From a virus, in the IMG/VR virus record IMGVR_UViG_3300031898_000018, positions 1-22,938 of that record: DNA of 22,938 nucleotides; one strand, 5' to 3'. The position numbers and the translations under genes were made by a program. Below the pieces are notes generated by a model. It saw only the letters and a program-made list of their open reading frames with translations. It was not told where the DNA came from and did not search any database. Below are positions 12,066 through 19,955 of this stretch, one piece after another; position 1 is the first letter of the stretch, and the number at the start of each line of letters is the position of its first letter.

Positions 12066-12356
12066 ATGTCAAAAGTCTACAAGGGAGACATTGGAACAAA
12101 ATTTATTATTTCGGCAGGAGAGGATCTTACTGATGTAATAGACCATAAACTTAAGATTCTTAAGCCGGATAAAAGTATAGTGGAGTGGATTACATCAATA
12201 GAGGGAAATCCTGTTGATGGGAAAATTTCTTATATTGCAATAGAAGGGGATTTAGACCAAAAGGGATTATACAAAGGCAATGCTTTTATAGATTTCGGGG
12301 ATTCTAAATTCACTGGCGAGACCTTTCAATTTATTGTTTTTGAGATGTTTGAATAA
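12066..12356 (+). CDS. BppU-like baseplate/tail protein, 96 aa
   Basis: I choose the ATG at 12066, just after the previous stop; an in-frame TTG at 12057 is possible. The product VYKGDIGTKFIISAGEDLTD, then HKLKILKPDKSIVEWITS and a C-terminal KFTGETFQFIVFEMFE, follows the pattern of the small N-terminal domain of phage baseplate upper proteins (KGD-x-G-T, D-L-T, K-x-P-D-G/K, E-W, K-F-x-G-E). In such phages this domain anchors receptor-binding parts. It is a lone domain here. Family recognition is from memory of the motif set. Confidence 0.6.
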   Translation: MSKVYKGDIGTKFIISAGEDLTDVIDHKLKILKPDKSIVEWITSIEGNPVDGKISYIAIEGDLDQKGLYKGNAFIDFGDSKFTGETFQFIVFEMFE

Positions 12357-12376
12357 TCGTGGAGGAGGAGGTTGGG

Positions 12377-12880
12377 ATGAAGGATTTATCGAAGGTCAAA
12401 AAGAGCAATAAGGGATATTATATTGAACGCATTCGCAAGAGAGGAAAAAGAAAAGGGCAAATTGCCAGATATTATGGACATCTTCGAATTTGCAAAGCAT
12501 GCGGAAAAAAACATTTTACAGAGGGCATTAGAAAAGGATATGGGAATTTTTGTTCTCTTAGTTGTGCTAATAAAGGTGAAAATAATAATTTTTATAAGAA
12601 AACGGGAAAGTTTCATCCTACTTGGGAAGGAGGCAAAAAGCATCGCCCTGATGGATATATTCGAGTTTTAAACCCTCAACATCCTTATTGTGAAAAAGAT
12701 GGTTATATTCTTGAGCATAGACTTATTATGGAGAAACATCTTGGCAGATATTTAAAACACGAAGAAGTGGTTCATCATAAAGATAGAAATCCGTCTAATA
12801 ACAAATATTCAAATTTAATATTATTTAAAAATCAAGCCGAACATGCAAGATTTGAAAACCCTTTTAAAGGAAAAGATTAA
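12377..12880 (+). CDS. HNH endonuclease with zinc finger, 167 aa
   Basis: The ATG at 12377 follows GGAGGAGG; an upstream GTG at 12359 would include this site. The N-terminus is basic. C39, C42, C59 and C63 (CKACG, FCSLSC) form a zinc finger. The HNH core (about residues 112-158) has EHRLIMEKHLGRYL, VVHHKDRNPSNN and NLILFKNQAEH, giving the catalytic histidine pair (133/134), asparagines at 141/142 and a late histidine at 156. It nicks or cuts DNA with a bound divalent metal. The next gene (large terminase) starts inside the stop codon. It may be a free-standing homing nuclease, or a packaging partner as known for HK97 gp74; position alone cannot decide. Confidence 0.85.
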   Translation: MKDLSKVKKSNKGYYIERIRKRGKRKGQIARYYGHLRICKACGKKHFTEGIRKGYGNFCSLSCANKGENNNFYKKTGKFHPTWEGGKKHRPDGYIRVLNPQHPYCEKDGYILEHRLIMEKHLGRYLKHEEVVHHKDRNPSNNKYSNLILFKNQAEHARFENPFKGKD

Positions 12881-14376
12881 TGCAGGAAGAGCAATTAACC
12901 AAAGAAGAAAAGATATTTATTGAAGGTTTTTTGGACCCCATAAGCTTCTTTGAAGTTTTTTGGTCTCGCCCGAATGAGCCTTGGATAACAAAACCTTCAC
13001 AGGAAAATATGCTTTTAGACAAATCGGACAATATTTCTTGTCGAGCCGGGAGAAGTATTGGTAAGACGGAAGCCATAACCACTGAAAATTTGCAAAGGGC
13101 TTTATTAAATCCAAATAAGGAAAGCCTTCTGTCTACCCCAAGAAAAGCCCATATCAGTCCTTTAATGGACAGGCTTCTCAATAGAATTGAGATAGATGAA
13201 TTTTTAAACGCTTGTTTAGTTCAAAAAAGAAGTTCTCCCGTTTATATGTATAGATTTGCCAATGGGCACCTTCTCCATGGCCGCATTGCTGGAGCATCAG
13301 GGGGAGAATCAGTTTTGAGTTTACATGTTGACTATGCAACTGTTGATGAGGCGCAACTTTATTTAAAAAGAGAAACAGAACAACTTCAGGGCGTCTTTAA
13401 ACCAAATTGTAAGATTAGAGTTATTGGTGTTCCTAATGGGATTCGTAGTTCATATTTATTTCAGGCTAATAGCGACCCTTCATTTTCGCATCACCACTAT
13501 AAAAAAAGTGACGATCCATTTTGGACAGAAAAAGAAAAAGAAAGACTTTTAAGAATCTATGGGGGAGAGAATAGTCAGATATGGAAAAACCAGGTCGAGG
13601 GAGAATTCGGCCTTCCTGCTCAAAAAGGATTTATAAATTGGGAAGGGTGCTTGATTAAGATGTCGGATTATCAAGTATCCTCTTTGGATGACGAGAGAGG
13701 AAGGGAGGGGATAGAGGATTTAATTGGGAAACTCTCTTTTTCTGAACCCAAGAATAAACCCGAGAAAGCGAGAATATCATTCGACTATGGATATTCACCA
13801 GATCCGACTATAATTGGCATCTGGCTTTATTATCAGAATATTCCTAGGCTTGGAGGGAAAGTGATTATGACCTCAGTTGCTCCAAGTAAACAAGCAAAAA
13901 TATTGGACTATATAGCCAGATATTTCAATGCTGAAGTAATTTCCGGAGATGCTGGGGGAGCAGGATTATCTATAATTCTTGATTTAAAAGATGATATAAA
14001 ATTCCCGAATAAAAATTATCAGGTTATTCCCGTAATATTTCAGGCAATTATTGAAATAGGAGAGGACGGCAGACCAATTAAAGATAAATCTGAAAGAGAA
14101 TATCAAAAAACTTTTAAATTTGCGGCAAAAGAATTTTCTTCAATACAGCTTCAGGAGAGATTTAATAAAAAGCTAATTGAGCTTCCTGAGGATGATTATG
14201 AGATTGAAAGAGAAATGGACGAAGCTACACGAATTGTAACTGAGAAGGGCGATATTAAATATGTAGGAGTTGACCATTACTTGGATATGATCAGGTGTTT
14301 AATATTATCGGATTATCTTGAGCCAGAAGAAAAAGAAGAGGATGATGGCCCCTTATTTGCTTTTGCGGATATGTGA
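12880..14376 (+). CDS. terL: Terminase large subunit, 498 aa
   Basis: Motor and nuclease of DNA packaging. The N-terminal ATPase has Walker A RAGRSIGKT (residues 55-63) and Walker B with the catalytic acid in DYATVDEAQ (151-159). The C-terminal RNase H-like nuclease has SFDYGYSPDPT with D302, SGDAGG with D357 and VDHYLDMIR with H466/D469, which match the three metal-binding acidic positions of the family. The length is normal for large terminases. It overlaps the HNH stop by one base and abuts the portal gene. The order HNH, terminase, portal is that of HK97-like phages. It is complete, with no missing catalytic residue. Confidence 0.93.
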   Translation: MQEEQLTKEEKIFIEGFLDPISFFEVFWSRPNEPWITKPSQENMLLDKSDNISCRAGRSIGKTEAITTENLQRALLNPNKESLLSTPRKAHISPLMDRLLNRIEIDEFLNACLVQKRSSPVYMYRFANGHLLHGRIAGASGGESVLSLHVDYATVDEAQLYLKRETEQLQGVFKPNCKIRVIGVPNGIRSSYLFQANSDPSFSHHHYKKSDDPFWTEKEKERLLRIYGGENSQIWKNQVEGEFGLPAQKGFINWEGCLIKMSDYQVSSLDDERGREGIEDLIGKLSFSEPKNKPEKARISFDYGYSPDPTIIGIWLYYQNIPRLGGKVIMTSVAPSKQAKILDYIARYFNAEVISGDAGGAGLSIILDLKDDIKFPNKNYQVIPVIFQAIIEIGEDGRPIKDKSEREYQKTFKFAAKEFSSIQLQERFNKKLIELPEDDYEIEREMDEATRIVTEKGDIKYVGVDHYLDMIRCLILSDYLEPEEKEEDDGPLFAFADM

Positions 14377-14387
14377 GGAGGATAAAT

Positions 14388-15728
14388 ATGCCAAAAATAA
14401 AGAAAAAAAATGTGGAGATAGAAATCACGGGCAAAGTTAATGGGAAGAAAGTAACAAAAGTAATTAAAAGCTATGGCCCCATGGTAGAAGCGGTTGACCT
14501 TACGGGCAGAGCCGCTAGGAGGAAAATATCTACCAGAGACCTAAGAAGGATCTATGAACAAGACGATCTGGTTGGTCCTATAATTGATGCAATAGTATTC
14601 TCCTGCACAACCGCGGGGTATCATTTTGAAGCATATCCTAACGAAGAGATTAATCAAAGGCATTTAGAGATAGTTTTAAGATTTTTTGAAGAAGTCAATG
14701 AGGAAGATACGCTTAATGATCTTCTACACGATTGTTTTTTGGATTTGAATGTATATGGGAATGAATATTGGGAGAAGAAAACAATAAGCAAAGATATGGT
14801 AGATTATGAAGAAAATTTAATGGATAATAAAATGAAACCAGAGGATATTAAAGTTCCTTATAGATTATATAGATTAAATCCTGAGTTTGTTGAAGTAGAA
14901 GCCGATGAACATGGAAAGATTATTAAATTTGTACAGAAGATCCATGGTAGAGAAAATGTAGACTTTGTTCCGGAGAAAATCATTGATTTTAAAATTACGG
15001 GACCGGGAAGTAGCCTCTATGGGACGGCTCCCGGCGCTAAAGTGGGCGTAAACAGCGCAATCGCAGCTAATATGTATTGCTCGGACTATAATGGAAAATT
15101 TTTCCAGAATAATGCAACTCCTAGATTACACATTGATTTAGGGAATGTAACAAAAGAAGATTTAAAAGAGTTCAAAGAGAAAATGGAGACTGAACTAAAA
15201 GGGAATCCTCATAAAAACCTTATAACGAGGTCTAGAAATAAAGACAATAGAGTCCAGGTTAATCCCATCAGCTTGAAAAATGAAGAAATGGAATTTTCAA
15301 CATACGCAAGAGCCCTCAGGCAGAGAATCTTTGGCGCTTATAGGATGCAGCCGATTATCATGGGTATAACAGAGCAAGAGGGGAAAACTACAGTAGATGC
15401 CCAGATTTCTATATATAAAGCATTGTGTATTAAGCCATTACAGAGAATTGTGGCTGATAGGATAAATAGAAAGATAATGAAAAAAATGTTTCCAGGAATT
15501 AAATTAAAATTTGCATTTAATCCTGTTGATATTTTAGATCAATTAGACCAAGTAAAGATCAGCGAGATGGAACTTAAAAATCAAATCAAGACGGTTAATG
15601 AAATTAGAAGAGAGAGGGGATATACATCAGTTCCTTGGGGTAAGACACCCATTATACCCTTCATGGGAGAAGCTGGGCAGGCCCAGATGCCAGGAGGAGA
15701 AGAAGAAAAAGATGAACAAGAAAAATAA
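14388..15728 (+). CDS. Portal protein, 446 aa
   Basis: The ring at the capsid vertex through which DNA passes and to which terminase docks. I use the ATG at 14388, since GAGGAGG lies just upstream; the frame extends to a GTG at 14373 that overlaps the terminase stop. The sequence has the HK97/PBSX-type portal outline: an N-terminal RRIYEQDDLVGPIIDAIV, then LNVYGNEYWEKK, YRLYRLNPEFVEVEADEHGK, EKIIDFKITGPGSSLYGTA, and a helical C-terminus (FSTYARALRQRIFGAYRMQP). A glycine/glutamine-rich charged tail ends the protein. No catalytic motif is expected. Its position directly after the terminase supports the call strongly. Confidence 0.88.
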   Translation: MPKIKKKNVEIEITGKVNGKKVTKVIKSYGPMVEAVDLTGRAARRKISTRDLRRIYEQDDLVGPIIDAIVFSCTTAGYHFEAYPNEEINQRHLEIVLRFFEEVNEEDTLNDLLHDCFLDLNVYGNEYWEKKTISKDMVDYEENLMDNKMKPEDIKVPYRLYRLNPEFVEVEADEHGKIIKFVQKIHGRENVDFVPEKIIDFKITGPGSSLYGTAPGAKVGVNSAIAANMYCSDYNGKFFQNNATPRLHIDLGNVTKEDLKEFKEKMETELKGNPHKNLITRSRNKDNRVQVNPISLKNEEMEFSTYARALRQRIFGAYRMQPIIMGITEQEGKTTVDAQISIYKALCIKPLQRIVADRINRKIMKKMFPGIKLKFAFNPVDILDQLDQVKISEMELKNQIKTVNEIRRERGYTSVPWGKTPIIPFMGEAGQAQMPGGEEEKDEQEK

Positions 15729-15963
15729 TAAGACTGGTATTGAAATGAGGATGGCAGTATTGGAAACCAAATTTGAAGGTCTATCAAAGGAAATAATTGA
15801 AATTAGAGACAATCACCTTGCGGGGATAAATCAAAAATTAGATAGTCTTACAAGAATGTTTCAGACAAGATTGCCTCTCTGGACATCTATTTTGATTACA
15901 TTATTAACTTCCGGCTGCATAGGATTATTGACACTTTATTTGGCCACAATAAATAAAATTTAA
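15712..15963 (+). CDS. XhlA-like membrane protein with coiled coil, 83 aa
   Basis: The gene overlaps the portal end by 17 bases. I use the ATG at 15712; its nearest GGAGGAG is about 13 bases away, so an ATG at 15745 is an alternative. Residues about 15-50 form a coiled coil (ETKFEGLSKEIIEIRDNH, INQKLDSLTRMF). Residues about 57-80 form one membrane span (WTSILITLLTSGCIGLLTLY). This coiled-coil plus C-terminal span is the layout of XhlA/hemolysin-type holin partners of phages. The placement between portal and hydrolase is unusual for a lysis gene; a head or packaging membrane link is also possible. Confidence 0.55.
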   Translation: MNKKNNKTGIEMRMAVLETKFEGLSKEIIEIRDNHLAGINQKLDSLTRMFQTRLPLWTSILITLLTSGCIGLLTLYLATINKI

Positions 15964-15972
15964 GGAAATCAA

Positions 15973-16767
15973 ATGCAAATTGCCTTTTTAGGTTCGGGTC
16001 CATCAGAGAGGATACCACGGCAATATCATTCAGATCCCATTTGTGTCGCTGCAAGGAAGCCGGGATCAAAGGAAAATCGGACACAAAGTTCAATTATTAT
16101 TTCTGAAGATAATACGAACATGTTAATTGACTGTACCGAAGACTTCGAAGAGCAAATTGAAAGAGAAAAGTTTGACCCGAATAAATTGACTGCGGTTTTA
16201 ATAACTCACGCACACGAAGACGCGATTGGCGGAATGTCTATATTAGATAAAAGGATTGAGAAAAAAATTAAGTTTTACTCTTCTGTAAAAGCCATCGGGA
16301 GAATAAAAGAAAGATTTAAGAAGTTAGAGAATCTCGAACCAATGGTGATAGAAGATGAGAAAGATTTTGAAATCTCTCCGTTTAAAATACGAGGATTTGA
16401 AGTTCCTCATTCGATACAAAAGGGCTTTCCTACATTTGCATTTCAGATTAGGACTGAAAAGACTAAAATCACATATTCAGAAGATGTGGCAGAAATTCCA
16501 GAAGATAAAGAGCATTACTATAAAAATAATGATTGTCTAATAATTGATGCTGCCATTTGGGCATTACAGGAAAAGAATGTGCCCAAATCATTTGATCTTG
16601 ATTCATCAGCGGGCCATTTAGTTGTTGGCAAGGACAAATATCTTCCCTGGATTCTTTCATTGAAAAATAGATTGACTATTTTTACACAGTGTGGCCATGG
16701 GTGGCCCTTATATCAAAGGGCTTTTGAAATATTAGAAGAAGAATTAAAGAGGATTGCAAATGTCTAA
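15973..16767 (+). CDS. Metallo-beta-lactamase-fold hydrolase, PhnP-like, 264 aa
   Basis: AAGGAA precedes the ATG. The protein begins MQIAFLGSGPSERIPRQYHS, the glycine motif of PhnP/RNase Z-like metallo-hydrolases. The metal motif is THAHEDAIGG at residues 78-87 (HxHxD), with further ligands likely at H146 (EVPHS), D171 (YSEDV) and H215 or H242 (AGHLVV, CGHGW). The family contains phosphodiesterases and DNA/RNA nucleases; the substrate cannot be read from the motifs, and a beta-CASP domain is not obvious. The next gene overlaps its last 8 bases, so it is coupled to the ligase-phosphoesterase protein. This argues for a shared DNA-end or nucleotide-phosphate task. Confidence 0.8.
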   Translation: MQIAFLGSGPSERIPRQYHSDPICVAARKPGSKENRTQSSIIISEDNTNMLIDCTEDFEEQIEREKFDPNKLTAVLITHAHEDAIGGMSILDKRIEKKIKFYSSVKAIGRIKERFKKLENLEPMVIEDEKDFEISPFKIRGFEVPHSIQKGFPTFAFQIRTEKTKITYSEDVAEIPEDKEHYYKNNDCLIIDAAIWALQEKNVPKSFDLDSSAGHLVVGKDKYLPWILSLKNRLTIFTQCGHGWPLYQRAFEILEEELKRIANV

Positions 16768-19700
16768 ATTTATAGAGGTGAAAGACATGAAGTTTCTTCC
16801 AGCATATGATGGGCTAAAAATAGAGCTAGGGTCTGAAGAAAGACCCGAAGTCAAAGAGGCGTTGTTAGAAGTAAAAGAAATACTTGATGAAGAATCCGGA
16901 GAAGCATTAATTCCCGAGAAGATTGCAAAAGAAAAAATTGAGTGGGCTCTCTATCAATTGCCGCCTTTTGGGAAAATGATATGGGAAGGCAAAAAGACAT
17001 TAATTGTTAAAAATGTCAAACTTGCTAAACATATCAAAGAACCCCTCCTTTTATGCTCTGGAGAGTATGCATATGGGGTAGTTGTATTGGAGATGCCCAT
17101 AGAGATTGATTTAGAGGAATTTAAAAAGCTGGAAGATAAACATTGTATCTCTGAAAAATTAAGACAGCAATTATGGCCAGAAGATAAAAAATTATACGCT
17201 TATGATTTCAAATTTGAAAGACTTGAAAAAATAATGAAATTTAAGAAGGTTAAGGGCTTTCAGAGCTTTATTAGAGCATCAAAGATAAAATTTATTAAAG
17301 AAGGATTAGATTTAGAAGATTGGATTTTAAATTACGAACTAATACCAGACGAAATTCAGGAAACTAGGATTAAAGGAATAACGGCAGAAGAGTTATCAAA
17401 ACTTTCCCGCAGGGAACTTATTTTCCTCCACGCTCGTCTACATCAACTTTGGGGCAAATTTTTTGCGGAGAAAAAAGAAGAAAAACTGAGCAGGGAAACT
17501 TTAGTAAACACTCACTTTTTTGTAATTCAGGAATTTAAACGAAGAGAGCCTCCAATTAACCATAATATCCACGATGAGCTAGATCGATTATCCGAAGCTC
17601 TTGAGAAAGAAAAATTAAAAAAAGAAGCCTTTCGGATTGAACTAATAGAAAAAGGACTGAGCGAAAATTTTATTGATGCTCTTGAAAAAACACAGGGCGA
17701 TTTAATGGATACGGAGGATTATATTTGTTTTGTTGGTTCTGCCGCAAATAAACCCGATAGGGACCCCAATGATATTGATTTATTAGTCAGAGGAGAAATT
17801 GAGCAAAGGACTAAAATAAAAATTGAAAGAGTATTGAAAGAGGCAGGATTTACTGGTGAACTCCATTGGTTCCGGGACGATAAGGGACCACATTCTTCAT
17901 ATTATCCGGTCTATTCACATATTTTAAGAAGAGAGCCTTTTGAGAAAAAAGAGATAGAAGAAGACAGATATAAAGATGAAGAAAAAACATTAATTGGCAT
18001 TGATATAACAGACGGTCCGCATGCGGAAGATAGAATAATAGAAGAATCTCAATCAAAATTGCAATTGATGAAGCCGTTCCAACCCCTGAAGCCAAGCGAA
18101 TATGCATCAAGGTTTTTTGATATAGACGAGCTAATAAAATTTTGGGCAATAGAGGAGAGATTGAAAGAGGGATTGGCCGTAGATCAGAAATTTGACGGTC
18201 TTCGCACAATCCTTCAACGAGATGGGGATAAAACTCTTATCTACTTCGAAGATGCTAAGAAAGATAGGTCGGAGAATTTACCTAATTTAGTGAAGGATTT
18301 AAAATCTCTGCCAATTGATAAATTAATTCTTGATGGTGAACTATTGGAAATTAAAGATGGCGAACAGACTGATAGAAAGGACCTGCTTAAATTTGCTATT
18401 GGTAAAGGAGAACAGGATGATAGCCACGTGGAAGTTCATTGTTTTGATTGCTTATGGTATGGGGAGAAGGGGGCATTGAATGAATTACCTTGGAAAGAAA
18501 GACAGGAATATTTAAAAAAAGGTTTGTCTAAAAATACAAAACACATCAAGCGAGTAATATCCAAAATAGTCCATACTAGAGAAGACTTGAAAAAAGCAAT
18601 GCTTGAAGTAGCGAAGATAAAAGGATCGGAAGGGGCGATGGTGAAAATATCCACTAGTCGATATTCCCTAGGTGGACGCACAGTCGACTGGACAAAGATC
18701 AAAAGCTGGAAGACTATTAATTATCTTGTTTATGATAGAAAAGCCACAAAAACATCCGGTGTTTATAATTATCTCTGTGCAATTAGACCAAGCGGAGACA
18801 TAGAAAGGTTCGCTGATATTATTGAATTTGGAGGTAAAAAATATATCTCAGTTGGTTCTACTTATAATGTCAAAGAGGATATTAAACTTGGGACTATTAT
18901 CGAAGTAGCAGTAGCGGAAATAAAGATTACGGAAAAGGATGGGAAAATAAGGATAACGCACGATAATCCAGTTTGGCGCGGAAGTGAGGTTGGGAAGAAA
19001 GAACCTTATACTTTTGACCAAATTAAAGAGATAGCCGAGGCTAAAAGAGGATTTAAAAAGTCCGAAGATGAAATTGCTATATCGGATATAGCAGAAAAAG
19101 AAGAGGCCGTCGACAAAACTTCCTATATATATGGGAGGGAACTTTTACAGATCTTTGATAATAGTGGCGAGTTTACTCAGGAATGGATTGATTATGAAGC
19201 AGGTATAAATTCCTGCGAAGTCTTGGAGTTTGACTCGCCGACATTTGAGGAATGGATTGAAGAAATTATTCCTTTAGAGCCATCAATTGAATTGATAAAG
19301 AAATTGACGGGAGAAGAAGGCGGGGCAGCTCGAGGGAAGGGGAATCCATATTTAGTCCCAAATTTGAAGGGAGTTCCTTATGTAGTTCATATTCATTGGC
19401 GAGGATTGAGCGAAGAAGAGGCAAAGACAGGAAAGATTTCAGAAGGAAGAAGCGTTCATTTAGATTTGAGATGGAAAAGTACTCCAGATTATGGATTGGG
19501 AGTAACGCTTGATACGCCAGGAAGTTCGGGGCAAAGAAATAAATTTACCGAGCCCAAGAGAGGCGAAAGAATCCTTTGCCAATTAAAGAATCTGATTCCC
19601 ATGGGTTGGTTTAATAGCAAGAATTTTCCGTATATAAGCGAACCCGGGGGCGTTGGGGCTACAAGTTTAAAATGGGCTCGGATAGAAATATTAAAAAGGG

Positions 19701-19921
19701 GCAATTTAATCTATTTGCCTTACAAAGACCATTTTTTAGAATTTCTTTTTGAGGGCAAGGAGCGCTGGTGCCTGATGTTTGTCCCCACGCCTCCTCAATG
19801 GACAAAAGTCGGTAAGGCAAAAAGGATATGGCTGCTCTATAAACCAGAAGACCAGGAGCCTTATTGGAAAAAACATCCTGAAGCGATGGAAAGAATTAGA
19901 GACAGAATAAAAGAAAAATGA
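16760..19921 (+). CDS. Multidomain ATP-dependent DNA ligase with ASCH-like, nucleotidyltransferase-like and 3'-phosphoesterase-like domains, 1053 aa
   Basis: Start ATG 16760 has GAGG 7 bases upstream and overlaps the hydrolase; ATG 16787, with GAGGTG, is an alternative. Numbering is from 16760. About 68-112: FGKMIWEGKKTLIVK and LLLCSGEYAYGVVVL resemble an ASCH/PUA-like domain. About 323-390: FVGSAANKPDRDPNDIDLLV fits the pol-beta-like nucleotidyltransferase motif (GS, then D338 and D340). About 470-740: DNA ligase with KFDG (nucleophile K477), LILDGELL, SEGAMVK, DWTKIKSW and an OB-fold (VGSTYNVKEDIKLGTIIEV). About 820-1030: a LigD-like phosphoesterase with VVHIH (H877, H879) and RSVHLDLRW (H900, D902, R904). 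It should reseal nicks or breaks and trim 3' ends. Ligase call sure; PhE good; ASCH and NTase moderate. Confidence 0.88.
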   Translation: MSKFIEVKDMKFLPAYDGLKIELGSEERPEVKEALLEVKEILDEESGEALIPEKIAKEKIEWALYQLPPFGKMIWEGKKTLIVKNVKLAKHIKEPLLLCSGEYAYGVVVLEMPIEIDLEEFKKLEDKHCISEKLRQQLWPEDKKLYAYDFKFERLEKIMKFKKVKGFQSFIRASKIKFIKEGLDLEDWILNYELIPDEIQETRIKGITAEELSKLSRRELIFLHARLHQLWGKFFAEKKEEKLSRETLVNTHFFVIQEFKRREPPINHNIHDELDRLSEALEKEKLKKEAFRIELIEKGLSENFIDALEKTQGDLMDTEDYICFVGSAANKPDRDPNDIDLLVRGEIEQRTKIKIERVLKEAGFTGELHWFRDDKGPHSSYYPVYSHILRREPFEKKEIEEDRYKDEEKTLIGIDITDGPHAEDRIIEESQSKLQLMKPFQPLKPSEYASRFFDIDELIKFWAIEERLKEGLAVDQKFDGLRTILQRDGDKTLIYFEDAKKDRSENLPNLVKDLKSLPIDKLILDGELLEIKDGEQTDRKDLLKFAIGKGEQDDSHVEVHCFDCLWYGEKGALNELPWKERQEYLKKGLSKNTKHIKRVISKIVHTREDLKKAMLEVAKIKGSEGAMVKISTSRYSLGGRTVDWTKIKSWKTINYLVYDRKATKTSGVYNYLCAIRPSGDIERFADIIEFGGKKYISVGSTYNVKEDIKLGTIIEVAVAEIKITEKDGKIRITHDNPVWRGSEVGKKEPYTFDQIKEIAEAKRGFKKSEDEIAISDIAEKEEAVDKTSYIYGRELLQIFDNSGEFTQEWIDYEAGINSCEVLEFDSPTFEEWIEEIIPLEPSIELIKKLTGEEGGAARGKGNPYLVPNLKGVPYVVHIHWRGLSEEEAKTGKISEGRSVHLDLRWKSTPDYGLGVTLDTPGSSGQRNKFTEPKRGERILCQLKNLIPMGWFNSKNFPYISEPGGVGATSLKWARIEILKRGNLIYLPYKDHFLEFLFEGKERWCLMFVPTPPQWTKVGKAKRIWLLYKPEDQEPYWKKHPEAMERIRDRIKEK

Positions 19922-19955
19922 AAGCAGAACATGATAAATAAAAGGCGAGAATAAA

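Noticed and set aside
15598-15711. N-terminal extension of the XhlA-like gene into the portal gene
   Set aside because: Those codons lie in another frame of the portal gene, and the text is not like the coiled coil that follows; the ATG at 15712 is preferred.
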